A stretch of 64,000 nucleotides of DNA from Nonomuraea soli (GTDB taxonomy: Bacteria > Actinomycetota > Actinomycetes > Streptosporangiales > Streptosporangiaceae): the NCBI RefSeq assembly GCF_013761175.1, contig NZ_JACDUR010000006.1, positions 804,427 through 868,426 of the forward strand, written 5' to 3'. Below the pieces are notes generated by a model. The model saw nothing but the letters and a program-made list of their open reading frames with translations. It was not told the origin of the DNA and did not search any database. The number at the start of each line of letters is the position of its first letter. The first letter of the stretch is position 1. Positions 42,133 to 50,779 of the stretch are shown here, piece after piece. Position numbers and translations under genes: made by a program.

Positions 42133-42227
42133 GTGAGCTCTGTGCGCATCGTCGTGACCGACCTGGGGTGGCGGCGATCCTGGAGGAGCTCTTCCCAAAT
42201 GACGATATGTCGGAAAAAGTTGGTTAG
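42133..42227 (+). pseudogene. Short broken reading frame leading into the GH2 gene
   Basis: A leaderless GTG starts MSSVRIVVTDLG, a plausible protein beginning. In that frame the sequence then turns Arg/Ser-rich and runs, overlapping the next gene, to a stop at 42288 (51 codons). One base shift gives VAAILEELFPNDDMSEKVG and then TAG at 42225-42227, which overlaps the GH2 GTG (TAGTG). The two fragments look like the ends of a gene that lost its middle and its frame, or a leader peptide. Too short to name. Confidence 0.35.
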
Positions 42228-44890
42228 TGAGCTATTTCGAGGACTTCCTTCCCGGCGCCGGCCGCAAGGCCCCCAGGGCCGCCCTTGACACCGACGCCCG
42301 CGTCATCGACCTGAGCGGCCCGTGGCGCTTCCGGCTCTCGCCCACCGCGCACGCCCCCGACTTCGCCGACCCCGACCTTGACGACACGGCCTGGGAGCTG
42401 CGGCAGGTGCCGGGACACTTCGGCACCCCCGCCTACACCAACGTGCGCTACCCGTTCCCGATCGACCCTCCGCGTGTGCCCGGCGAGAACCTCACGGGTG
42501 ACCACAGGATCGCCTTCGAGGCCGGCTTCGAGCGGGCGGTGCTGCGCTTCGAGGGGGTCGACTCCTGCGCCAGGGTCTGGCTCAACGGCCAGGAGCTGGG
42601 TTACTCCATGGGCAGCAGGGTGCCGGTGGAGTTCGACGTGACGCTGCGGCCCGGACGCAACGTGCTGGCCGTACGGGTGCACCAGTGGTCGGCGGGCAGC
42701 TACCTCGAAGACCAGGACATGTGGTGGTGGCCGGGCATCTTCCGCGAGGTGACGGTCATCGAGCGCCCCGCCGAGCCGATCGACGACGTCTTCGTGCACG
42801 CCGACTACGACCACACGACCGGCGGCGGCACGCTCAGGGTCGAGGCGGGTGAGGCCCTGCTGACCGTCGAGGAACTGGGCGTCCACGACCGGCCCGCCGG
42901 AGAGACGATCACGCTGGAGCACGTCGAGCCGTGGAGCGCGCAACACCCGCGGTTGTACGAGGCGTCCGTCAGCAACGGCCACGAGCGGGTACGGCTGGCC
43001 ATCGGCTTCAGGACCGTCACCATCGAGGACGCCGTCCTGAAGGTCAACGGCGAGCCGCTGAAGCTCAAGGGCGTCAACCGCCACGAGTTCCACCCGGTCA
43101 AGGGGCGCGCGCTCGACGCCGAGACCATGCTCGCCGACGTGCTGCTGATGAAGCGGCACAACATCAACGCCGTGCGCACCAGCCACTACCCGCCGCATCC
43201 GCACTTCCTGGACCTGTGCGACCGGTACGGCCTGTGGGTGGTCGACGAGTGCGACTACGAGACCCACGGCTTCCAGGAGCTCGACTGGCGCGGCAACCCC
43301 TCCGACGACCCGCGCTGGGAGCAGGCCCTGCTCGACCGCATGCGGCGCATGGTCGAGCGGGACAAGAACCACCCGAGCGTCATCATGTGGTCGCTCGGCA
43401 ACGAGGCGGGCACGGGACGGAACCTGGCCGCGATGGCCGCCTGGACCAGGGGACGCGACTCCTCCCGCCCGATCCACTACGAGGGCGACCGCGCCTGCCC
43501 CGACGTCGACGTCCACAGCCGCATGTACGCCTCGCACGCCGAGGTCGAGGCCATCGGCAGGGGCGAGGACGAGGACGAGCGCCGCCGCGCCATGCCGTTC
43601 GTGCAGTGCGAGTACGCCCACGCCATGGGCAACGGACCCGGCGGCCTGGCCGAATACCAGGAGCTGTACGACGCCCATCCGCGCTGCGCGGGCGGTTTCG
43701 TCTGGGAGTGGATCGACCACGGTCTGCGGCACGACCGGCACGGCTACGCCTACGGCGGCGACTTCGGCGAGGTGCTGCACGACGGCAACTTCGTCTGCGA
43801 CGGGCTGCTCTTCCCCGACCGCACCCCCTCACCCGGCCTGCTGGACCTCAAGAAGGTCTACCAGCCGCTGCGCTTCACCGAAGCGGGCGGCGTGCTGCGC
43901 GTCGAGGGCGACACGGCCGGGCTCGACCTGGAGTGGTGCGTGGAGGCCGACGGCGTGCTCGTCGACTCCGGCCCGATGGAGGGCTCCGAGCTGAAGCTGC
44001 CCGCGGGCGGCGAGGACGAGCGCTGGCTGACCGTGCGCGCGTGCCTGGCCGGCGACACGGCGTGGGCGCCCGCCGGGCACGAGGTGGCCTGGCACCAGGT
44101 ACGGCTCACGCCGGGCCCCGATCGCCTGGCCGGGCTGACCGAGGGAGCGGCCCCGGCGATCCCCCTGTTCGAGCGGGTGACGCCCCGGCTGGAGTTGTGG
44201 CGGGCGCCCACCGACAACGACCAGGGCGGCGGCCTGCGGTGGCACTGGTCGCACCACGGGCTCGACCGGCTGACCTACCGCACCGAGCAGCGCCAGGACG
44301 GCACGATCGTGCAGCGGGTCGCCCCCGCCGCCACCGACGAGGGCTACCTGGCCACCTACACCTGGCGCGAGACGACCTCCGGGCTGCTGCTGGAGGCCGA
44401 TCTGGAGCCGGTGGGGGTGTGGAAGGTGCCGCCGGCCCGCCTGGGCCTGGCCTTCGAGCTGCCCGCCGAGCTGACCACCGTCACCTGGTACGGCAGAGGA
44501 CCGGGCGAGGCCTATCCCGACACCGGGGCGGCGGCCTACGTGGGCCTGTTCACCAGGACGATCGACGACCTGCAGACGCCGTACGTGCACCCGCAGGAGA
44601 ACGGCCAGCGGGCCGACGTGCGGATCGCGGTCCTGAGCACGCCGCGCGGCCCCGGCGTCAAGATCACCGGCGACCGGCCGTTCGGCCTGACGGTCAGGCG
44701 CTGGAGCACCGCGGAACTCGACGCGGCCAGGCACCGCACCGACCTGGTGGCGGGGGAGAAGGTGCACCTGATCGTCGACCTGGCGCAGCACGGCATCGGC
44801 ACCGCCTCGTGCGGTCCCGGCCCGCTGGAGAAGTATCGCCTCACCGCCCGCCCGGCGGCGATCCGGCTGCTGTTCGAGCCGGTCAGCTGA
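42227..44890 (+). CDS. Glycoside hydrolase family 2 beta-galactosidase
   Basis: An 887-residue LacZ-like enzyme, shorter than E. coli LacZ. In order: sugar-binding jelly-roll (WELRQVPGHFGTPAYTN, ARVWLNGQELGYS), Ig-like domain, TIM barrel (LKLKGVNRHEFHP, RTSHYPPHP, then the acid/base Glu393 in SLGNEAG and the nucleophile Glu462 in FVQCEYAHAMGNG), then small beta domain and the Bgal_small_N region (APTDNDQGGG, TWYGRGPGEAYPD). It cleaves terminal beta-galactosides in the cytoplasm (no signal peptide). No sugar transporter is adjacent. Overlaps convergent endonuclease V by 8 nt. Confidence 0.93.
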   Translation: MSYFEDFLPGAGRKAPRAALDTDARVIDLSGPWRFRLSPTAHAPDFADPDLDDTAWELRQVPGHFGTPAYTNVRYPFPIDPPRVPGENLTGDHRIAFEAGFERAVLRFEGVDSCARVWLNGQELGYSMGSRVPVEFDVTLRPGRNVLAVRVHQWSAGSYLEDQDMWWWPGIFREVTVIERPAEPIDDVFVHADYDHTTGGGTLRVEAGEALLTVEELGVHDRPAGETITLEHVEPWSAQHPRLYEASVSNGHERVRLAIGFRTVTIEDAVLKVNGEPLKLKGVNRHEFHPVKGRALDAETMLADVLLMKRHNINAVRTSHYPPHPHFLDLCDRYGLWVVDECDYETHGFQELDWRGNPSDDPRWEQALLDRMRRMVERDKNHPSVIMWSLGNEAGTGRNLAAMAAWTRGRDSSRPIHYEGDRACPDVDVHSRMYASHAEVEAIGRGEDEDERRRAMPFVQCEYAHAMGNGPGGLAEYQELYDAHPRCAGGFVWEWIDHGLRHDRHGYAYGGDFGEVLHDGNFVCDGLLFPDRTPSPGLLDLKKVYQPLRFTEAGGVLRVEGDTAGLDLEWCVEADGVLVDSGPMEGSELKLPAGGEDERWLTVRACLAGDTAWAPAGHEVAWHQVRLTPGPDRLAGLTEGAAPAIPLFERVTPRLELWRAPTDNDQGGGLRWHWSHHGLDRLTYRTEQRQDGTIVQRVAPAATDEGYLATYTWRETTSGLLLEADLEPVGVWKVPPARLGLAFELPAELTTVTWYGRGPGEAYPDTGAAAYVGLFTRTIDDLQTPYVHPQENGQRADVRIAVLSTPRGPGVKITGDRPFGLTVRRWSTAELDAARHRTDLVAGEKVHLIVDLAQHGIGTASCGPGPLEKYRLTARPAAIRLLFEPVS

Positions 44891-45533
44891 CCGTGCCGTA
44901 GCGGGCCAGATGGTCGGCCAGGCGGATCGGCTCCGGCAGCCGGTAGCGCGGCGCGCACCTGAGCACCTGCTCGCACGCGGTCTCGAGGCTGATGCGGTGG
45001 CCCGGCGAGACGAAGACGGGCCGCACCGTGGGCTGGGTGCGCAACACCCGGCCCACCACCTCGCCGTCGAGCACGATCGGCGACCACGAGCCGCGCGCCG
45101 GGGCGGGATCGTCGAACTCGCCCACGAACGGCGTCTTGCCCACGCCCACCGACGGCAGGCCGGTCAGTACCCCCAGATGGCAGGCCAGGCCGAAGCGGCG
45201 CGGATGGGCCAGCCCGTGGCCGTCGCACACCAGCAGCTCCGGCGCCTTCGACAACCGCTCCAGGGCCTGGACCAGCGCGGGGATCTCGCGGAAGGCGAAC
45301 AGCCCCGGCACGTAGGGGAAGGCCGCCTCCCCGTGCACCAGAGCCTGGTCCACGACCTGGAGCGATCGCGCGTCGAGCACCACGACCGCCGCCGACAACT
45401 CGTCGTCGCCGCGGTAGTGCACGTCGAGCCCGGCCACGGTGCCGAAACGGTCGGGTCCGGTGAAGCTCACGCGCGGACGCAGGCGTCTCTGGATCTCCTC
45501 CGCCTCCGCCGCGGTCTTCGGCCAAGGGTGCAT
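44883..45533 (-). CDS. nfi: Endonuclease V (deoxyinosine 3'-endonuclease)
   Basis: A 216-residue repair nuclease that cuts one bond 3' to deoxyinosine. The metal Asp is in VAGLDVHYRG, followed by YVPGLFAFREIPAL, LLVCDGHGLAHPRRFGLACHLG and VGVGKTPFVGEF, and PGHRISLETA, as in E. coli Nfi. ATG 45533 (MHPWPKTAAEAEEIQ) is chosen because TACCAT lies exactly 6 nt upstream and the length fits; an upstream GTG at 45596 would add 21 residues. Confidence 0.94.
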   Translation of the reverse strand: MHPWPKTAAEAEEIQRRLRPRVSFTGPDRFGTVAGLDVHYRGDDELSAAVVVLDARSLQVVDQALVHGEAAFPYVPGLFAFREIPALVQALERLSKAPELLVCDGHGLAHPRRFGLACHLGVLTGLPSVGVGKTPFVGEFDDPAPARGSWSPIVLDGEVVGRVLRTQPTVRPVFVSPGHRISLETACEQVLRCAPRYRLPEPIRLADHLARYGTVS

Positions 45534-45610
45534 CAGGCGATGGTAGACCCGCTCCGCCGTCCGGTGGGCCTCGTCTGGCGGGCGTCCGGCTTTCACCGTA
45601 CTGTCTGATC

Positions 45611-46726
45611 ATGCCGGACGTGCGAATCATCGTCGGCCCCGACGTCGTAGCCGACGCCGCGCTGCTCCAGGAGGTCGCCGAGCGCGAGTGCGCCGCGCTG
45701 GACGTCACCCTGGGCCGTGAGGGCGAGGCGGTCGTGGTCGTCTCCTCCGATCCCGACCTGGCCGGGCAGTTCCCCGGCGCGGTGTGGCTGGATCTGGCCA
45801 GGAACGACCACGGGCCCGACATCCACGGGCGGGGCGTGGCCGGGCTGACCTGGGCGGTGCGCAGGGCGGTGCACCGCCGGCGCCATCCCGGCGAGATCGT
45901 GGCCTACGGCACACATCCCGACCAGTGGGCGGAGCTGCACCTGCCGCCGGGTCCCGGGCCGCATCCCGTGGTGGCGCTGGTGCACGGCGGCTACTGGCGC
46001 TCGATCTGGGGCGCCGACCTGATGGACGCCCTCTGCGTCGACCTGCGCGAGCGCGGCTTCGCCGCGTGGAACCTGGAGTACCGCCGCCCCGACCTGCACG
46101 GCTGGGAGGCGACGGCGGCCGACGTGACCGACGGGCTGCGCAGGCTCGCCACCCTCGACGTGCCTCTCGACCTGGACAAGGTGGCGGTCGCCGGGCACTC
46201 GGCGGGCGGCCAGCTGGCCCTGCGGGCCGCGGCCGACCTGGCGGCGGACGAGAAACCCGGGAACGGTCCCGCCCTCTCGGCGGCGCTGGCCGTGTCGCTG
46301 GCCGGGGTGCTCGACCTCGTCGAGGGCGACCGGCGCTGGCTCAGCTCGGGAGCCGTGCGCTCGGCGCTCGGCGCGGTCGGCCCCGCCGGGCCGGGCCTGG
46401 CCCCCGGACTGACGCACCTGCCCGCGGGCGTCGAACCCGTGACCGGCGTCGAGCCCAGCCTGTACCAGAGCGAGCTGTTCAACTCCGTGTACGGCGACGC
46501 GAGCCCGCTGCACCGCCTGCCGCTGGGCGTGCGCCAGCTGATCGTCCAGGGCCGCAGCGACGACCTCGACCTGGTCGACTTCGCCCGCCGCTACGCCCGG
46601 GCCGCCAAGGAGGCGGGTGACGACGTGACCTACCTGGAGATGTCAGGAGACCACTTCGCGGTGATCAACCCGAAGGCCCCGATCTGGCAGACCACCGCCC
46701 TGGCCATCGCGAACGCCTTGCGGTAG
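45611..46726 (+). CDS. Alpha/beta hydrolase with an extra N-terminal domain
   Basis: A 371-residue protein. The C-terminal 275 residues form an alpha/beta hydrolase: oxyanion HGGYWRS, nucleophile elbow AGHSAGGQLA (Ser near 197), and a C-terminal SGDHFAVI His, with the acid in QGRSDDLDLVD. The first 95 residues (MPDVRIIVGPDVVADAALLQ, then GVAGLTWAVRRAVHRR) resemble the front and helix of a hydroxyacid-dehydrogenase-like Rossmann domain and are not part of the hydrolase fold. The substrate is probably an ester or amide. TACTGT stands exactly 6 nt before the ATG. Confidence 0.8.
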   Translation: MPDVRIIVGPDVVADAALLQEVAERECAALDVTLGREGEAVVVVSSDPDLAGQFPGAVWLDLARNDHGPDIHGRGVAGLTWAVRRAVHRRRHPGEIVAYGTHPDQWAELHLPPGPGPHPVVALVHGGYWRSIWGADLMDALCVDLRERGFAAWNLEYRRPDLHGWEATAADVTDGLRRLATLDVPLDLDKVAVAGHSAGGQLALRAAADLAADEKPGNGPALSAALAVSLAGVLDLVEGDRRWLSSGAVRSALGAVGPAGPGLAPGLTHLPAGVEPVTGVEPSLYQSELFNSVYGDASPLHRLPLGVRQLIVQGRSDDLDLVDFARRYARAAKEAGDDVTYLEMSGDHFAVINPKAPIWQTTALAIANALR

Positions 46727-46753
46727 GCGCCCGCTGGGCCGTACGAAAGAGGG

Positions 46754-49700
46754 ATGCTGCCCGCCCACCCGACGAACGAACCGCAACGCCTCGACCGCTA
46801 CTGGCTGGGACGGCGCCTGGGCACCGGCGGGCAGGGCGTCGTCTACGAGGCCTACGCCGACGACGGCACCCGCGTGGCCGTCAAGGTGCTGCACCACGCC
46901 TCGGGACGCATCGCCAAGGAGGTCGAGGCGGCCCAGCGGGTGGCCTCGTTCTGCACCGCGCGCGTCATCGAGGCCCGGCTGGACGCGCCGCGGCCCTACA
47001 TCGTCAGCGAGTACGTCGACGGCCCGAGCCTGCGCCAGGCCGTCCAGCAGGGCAGGGTCTTCGCCGGCGACGACCTGCGCCGCCTGGCCACCGGGATGGC
47101 CACCGCGCTGGCCGCCATCCACCAGGCCGGTGTGGTGCACCGCGACCTGAAGCCGGCCAACGTGCTGCTCGGCCCCGACGGGCCGCGGGTGATCGACTTC
47201 GGCATCGCCCGCACCGAGGACATGTCGCTCACCACCGCCCAGGTCGTGGCGGGCACGCCGACGTACATGGCGCCCGAGGTGATCGCGGGTGAGCGGGCGG
47301 GCACCGCCGCCGACATCTTCGCCTGGGGCGCGGTGGTGCTGTTCGCCGCCACCGCCCGCGACCCGTTCGAGGCCGAGAGCCTGGGCGGGGTGATGTACCA
47401 GGTGCTCAGCCGCGAGCCCGACACCGGCATGCTGGTCGAGCCGCTGCGCTCGCTGGTCCCGGCAGCGCTGGCCAAGGATCCCCAGGCCAGGCCCAGCGCC
47501 GCCGAGCTGCTGTGGGCGCTGGTGGGCGGGCTGGACCTGGCGGGCGGCAGCCGTACGGCGGCGGGACTGGTCCGCCCCCGGGTGTCGGAGCGCGCGCTGG
47601 GCGAGCTGGCCGAGGAGGTGTACGAGCGGCTCGGCCAGAACGAACGCGACCTGGTCCCCGAGGTCTTCCTGCGCATGGTCGAGGCCGACGAGGAGGGCGC
47701 CGACGCGGTGCGCAGGGTGCCGCGCGAGGAGCTGACCGACGGGCGGCGCGAGGCCGACGAGGTCATCACCGCCTTCTCCCGGGCCGGGCTGATCTCGGCG
47801 GGCGACGGCTCGGTGATGATCGCCCATCCGGCGCTGCTGCGCGCCTGGCCGCAGCTGCGCGCCTGGCTCGACGACGAGCGCGAGGGCCTGGCCGTCCACC
47901 GCGGGCTGACCAGGGCGGCCCGCCAGTGGCACACCGGCGGCAGGCGTGACGGCGACCTCTACCAGGGCTCGGCGCTGGAGCACGCGCTGAGCTGGGCGGC
48001 GACCGGGCGACGGCGCCTGAGCCTGAACAGCGTCGAGAGCGACTTCCTGGCCGCGGCGTCGCGGCTGACCCGCCGCCGCACCACCAGGCGCCGCCTGGTC
48101 TCGGCGGCGCTGGCGGTGCTGCTGGCCGTGGCGCTGGGAGCGGGCGGCTACGCGGAGTACCAGCGGCGCACGGTCGCCGAGCAGCGCGACCAGGCCCTGG
48201 CCAAGGACGCCGCCCGGCGGGCGGAGAGCCTGCGCGTCACCGACCCGCTGCTGTCCAGGCGGCTGGCGGTGGCCGCCTGGCGGCTCGCGCCGGTCACCGA
48301 GGCCCGCTCGGCCCTGTACGGCGCGCAGACCCAGCGCGAGCTCGACGTGTTCGCCGACCCCGACCAGGGCCTGGGGGTGCGCGCCCTGTCGCCCGACGGC
48401 ACGCGCCTGGCCTCGGTACGCGGGGGACAGGCCCGCGTCTGGGACGTGAAGGCCGCACGCGTGCTGCGCCAGTTCGCCGTGCGCGACGCCCAGGCGCTCG
48501 CGCTGGGCCCCGGAGCGCTGGCGGTGCTCGACGGCGGCTCGGTCGTGGTGCACGACCTGCGGAGCGGCGCCGCGGTGACGCCGGACGTCCCCGGCGTCAC
48601 CGCGATCGGCTACGACGGCGACGTCCTGGTCCTGCGCGACGAGGGCGGCGTCACGCTGTGGAGGGACGGCACGCTGTTCGAGCGGCGCGGCAGCGGGCTC
48701 GGCGCCGTCGCCGTCGGCGCGGGCTGGGTCGCCCTGGTGAACCAGGAGGGCCAGGTGGAGCTGTGGGACCGCCAGAGCGGCCGCCGCACCAGGACCTTCC
48801 CGGTCAAGGAGGCCTACAGCCTGGCCTTCTCGCCCGGTGACAACGTGCTGGCCGTCGGCACCAGGGCGGAGATCGCCTTCTACGAGCCCGCCACGGGCGC
48901 GCACCGGGTGGAGCTGACCATGAGCCAGCCGCGGGCGGTGGAGCTGACCTTCACCGGCCGGGGGGAGCACCTGCTGGTCACCCAGTCCGACTCGCTCGGG
49001 CACAGCTACGAGGCGATGGCGTTGTGGCGGCTCGACGAGCCGGGCGGCCGGCCGTGGCGTTACTCCTTCGGCTACGAGTATCCGGAGACCGTCAGGGTGA
49101 GCGGGACCACCGCTTCCTACCTCACCACCTCCGGCCTGGTCCCCACCGTCGACCTGGCTCCCGACCTGGCATCGCGCGCCGCCGACGGCGAGGCGCCCGG
49201 CGTCACCGACGCGGGCGGCAGGCTGGTGGTCACCCGCCGCGGCGAGCAGGTGGCCGCCTTCACCGCCTCCACGCCGCAGGGCTCCTTCCAGTACGCCCTG
49301 CACGGCTCGCTGCTGGCCTACGGCGAGCAGGAGGGCGACCGGGTGCGCCTGTGGGACGTGCGCCAGGGCAAGGAGACGGCCGTGCTCGACGCGCCCGTCG
49401 GCCCGCTGCGCTTCAGCCCGGACGGCCAGGTGCTGGCGATCGGCAACCAGATCTGGGACGTGCGCTCGCGCAAGCTCACCCGCACGATCGCGGAGATCTC
49501 GGATGTCGTGGCGATCGGCCCCAAGGGGCAGGCCCTCGCGAACGCGCTGGCGGGCACATGGTACGGATTGGGGGTGGATGTCACGACCGGCGCCAGGACG
49601 GCGCTCCCCCTCGGGTACATCGGCGCCGCCGCGTTCAGCCCGGACGGCCGCACCGTGGCGGTCGGCGACAACGACGGCCGCCTGCAGTTCCTCGACGCGG

Positions 49701-50044
49701 CCACCTGGCGCAGGATCGGCCCCTCACTCGGCGGGCACACCGACGACATCGGGCAGATCGTCTTCTCTCCCGACGGCACGATGGCGGCCACCTCCGGCAA
49801 CGACACGACGCTGCGCCTGTGGGACGTGGCCGGCCAGCGACCGCTGGGCCTGCCGATCGAGCCCGTCTCCGGGGAGTCGTCGTTCGCCTCCGGCCGGCTC
49901 CACTCCGGTGGCGTGCCGGTGCTCGACCTCGACGGCGACCGGGCCGCCGCGGCGGTCTGCGCGGCCGCCGGGCGCGGGCTCGACGAGCGGGAATGGTCAC
50001 GGCACCTGCCCGGAGTCGCCTTCCGAGAGACCTGCCCCCGGTGA
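46754..50044 (+). CDS. Transmembrane Ser/Thr protein kinase with WD40 propeller
   Basis: A 1096-residue receptor-type protein. Residues 15-270 are a Hanks kinase: GRRLGTGGQGVVYEA, VAVKVL (Lys near 44), HRDLKPANVLL, VIDFGIA and PTYMAPEVIAG are intact. Residues 275-440 form a helical region (LGELAEEVYERLGQNERDLVPEVFLRM, IAHPALLRAWPQLRAWL) shared with nSTAND-type signalling ATPases. A transmembrane helix is near 445-467, followed by a helical linker and six or more WD40 blades (LSPDGTRLASV, FSPDGRTVAVGDNDG, SPDGTMAATSGNDTTLRLWD). The propeller is probably outside the membrane or binds partners. Next gene overlaps by 4 nt. Confidence 0.9.
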   Translation: MLPAHPTNEPQRLDRYWLGRRLGTGGQGVVYEAYADDGTRVAVKVLHHASGRIAKEVEAAQRVASFCTARVIEARLDAPRPYIVSEYVDGPSLRQAVQQGRVFAGDDLRRLATGMATALAAIHQAGVVHRDLKPANVLLGPDGPRVIDFGIARTEDMSLTTAQVVAGTPTYMAPEVIAGERAGTAADIFAWGAVVLFAATARDPFEAESLGGVMYQVLSREPDTGMLVEPLRSLVPAALAKDPQARPSAAELLWALVGGLDLAGGSRTAAGLVRPRVSERALGELAEEVYERLGQNERDLVPEVFLRMVEADEEGADAVRRVPREELTDGRREADEVITAFSRAGLISAGDGSVMIAHPALLRAWPQLRAWLDDEREGLAVHRGLTRAARQWHTGGRRDGDLYQGSALEHALSWAATGRRRLSLNSVESDFLAAASRLTRRRTTRRRLVSAALAVLLAVALGAGGYAEYQRRTVAEQRDQALAKDAARRAESLRVTDPLLSRRLAVAAWRLAPVTEARSALYGAQTQRELDVFADPDQGLGVRALSPDGTRLASVRGGQARVWDVKAARVLRQFAVRDAQALALGPGALAVLDGGSVVVHDLRSGAAVTPDVPGVTAIGYDGDVLVLRDEGGVTLWRDGTLFERRGSGLGAVAVGAGWVALVNQEGQVELWDRQSGRRTRTFPVKEAYSLAFSPGDNVLAVGTRAEIAFYEPATGAHRVELTMSQPRAVELTFTGRGEHLLVTQSDSLGHSYEAMALWRLDEPGGRPWRYSFGYEYPETVRVSGTTASYLTTSGLVPTVDLAPDLASRAADGEAPGVTDAGGRLVVTRRGEQVAAFTASTPQGSFQYALHGSLLAYGEQEGDRVRLWDVRQGKETAVLDAPVGPLRFSPDGQVLAIGNQIWDVRSRKLTRTIAEISDVVAIGPKGQALANALAGTWYGLGVDVTTGARTALPLGYIGAAAFSPDGRTVAVGDNDGRLQFLDAATWRRIGPSLGGHTDDIGQIVFSPDGTMAATSGNDTTLRLWDVAGQRPLGLPIEPVSGESSFASGRLHSGGVPVLDLDGDRAAAAVCAAAGRGLDEREWSRHLPGVAFRETCPR

Positions 50045-50757
50045 CCGAGTTCTTCGGGCTGCTCGGCATCGGGGTGCTGAGCGGGATCCTCAGCACGGTC
50101 GTCAGCCTCGCCTCCGTGCTGTCGTACCCGGCGCTGCTGGCCTTCGGCCTGCCGCCGGTGGCGGCCAACGTGACCAACACCGTGGCGCTGGTCTTCACCG
50201 GCCTGGGCGGCGCGATCGGCTCCCGCCCCGAACTCGTCGGCCAGGGCGAGCGGGTCAGGCGCCTGGGCTGGGTCACCGCGCTCGGCGGGGCGGCGGGCGC
50301 GGCCCTGCTGCTGCTCACCCCCGCCCGCGCCTTCGAGCTGGTGGCGCCCTGGCTGATCGCCGCCGCCTCCCTGCTGATCATCCGCCCGCCCGCCGCCACG
50401 CACGAGCACGGCCCGCTGATGAAGGTCGCGCTGTTCGGCGTGGCGATCTACGTCGGCTACTTCGGCGCGGCGGGCGGCGTGCTCATGTTCGCCGTGTTGT
50501 CGGCCATGTTCGACCAGCTCCCGATGCGCAACAACGCGCTCAAGAACGTGCTGTCGGCGCTGGCCAACGTGGTCGCGGCCACCGGCTTCGCGCTGTTCGG
50601 CCCGGTCGACTGGCCCTCGGTGCCGCCGCTGGCCCTGGGCTTCCTGGCCGGCGGCTGGATCGGACCGGCCATCGCCCGGCGGCTGCCCGGCCGCACCCTG
50701 CGCTACCTCATCGCCGTCTGCGGGCTGGGCGTGGCGCTGAAGCTGGCCTTCCTGTAG
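50041..50757 (+). CDS. TauE/SafE-family permease
   Basis: A 238-residue membrane protein with about seven hydrophobic segments in two similar halves. Start FFGLLGIGVLSGILSTVVS, loop ALLAFGLPPVAANVTNTVA, and second-half GYFGAAGGVLMFAVL with NALKNVLSALANVVAATGF match the sulfite/organosulfur exporter family TauE/SafE. The GTG start overlaps the stop of the WD40 kinase gene, so translation is coupled and the permease may be a client of that kinase (inference). The transported anion is unknown. Confidence 0.88.
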   Translation: MTEFFGLLGIGVLSGILSTVVSLASVLSYPALLAFGLPPVAANVTNTVALVFTGLGGAIGSRPELVGQGERVRRLGWVTALGGAAGAALLLLTPARAFELVAPWLIAAASLLIIRPPAATHEHGPLMKVALFGVAIYVGYFGAAGGVLMFAVLSAMFDQLPMRNNALKNVLSALANVVAATGFALFGPVDWPSVPPLALGFLAGGWIGPAIARRLPGRTLRYLIAVCGLGVALKLAFL

Positions 50758-50779
50758 CGCCTCCAGCAGGCCGGACCGG

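Noticed and set aside
46643..49303. Long minus-strand open frame opposite the WD40 kinase
   Set aside because: Antisense shadow: low-complexity composition, no motifs, and the plus-strand kinase is certain.
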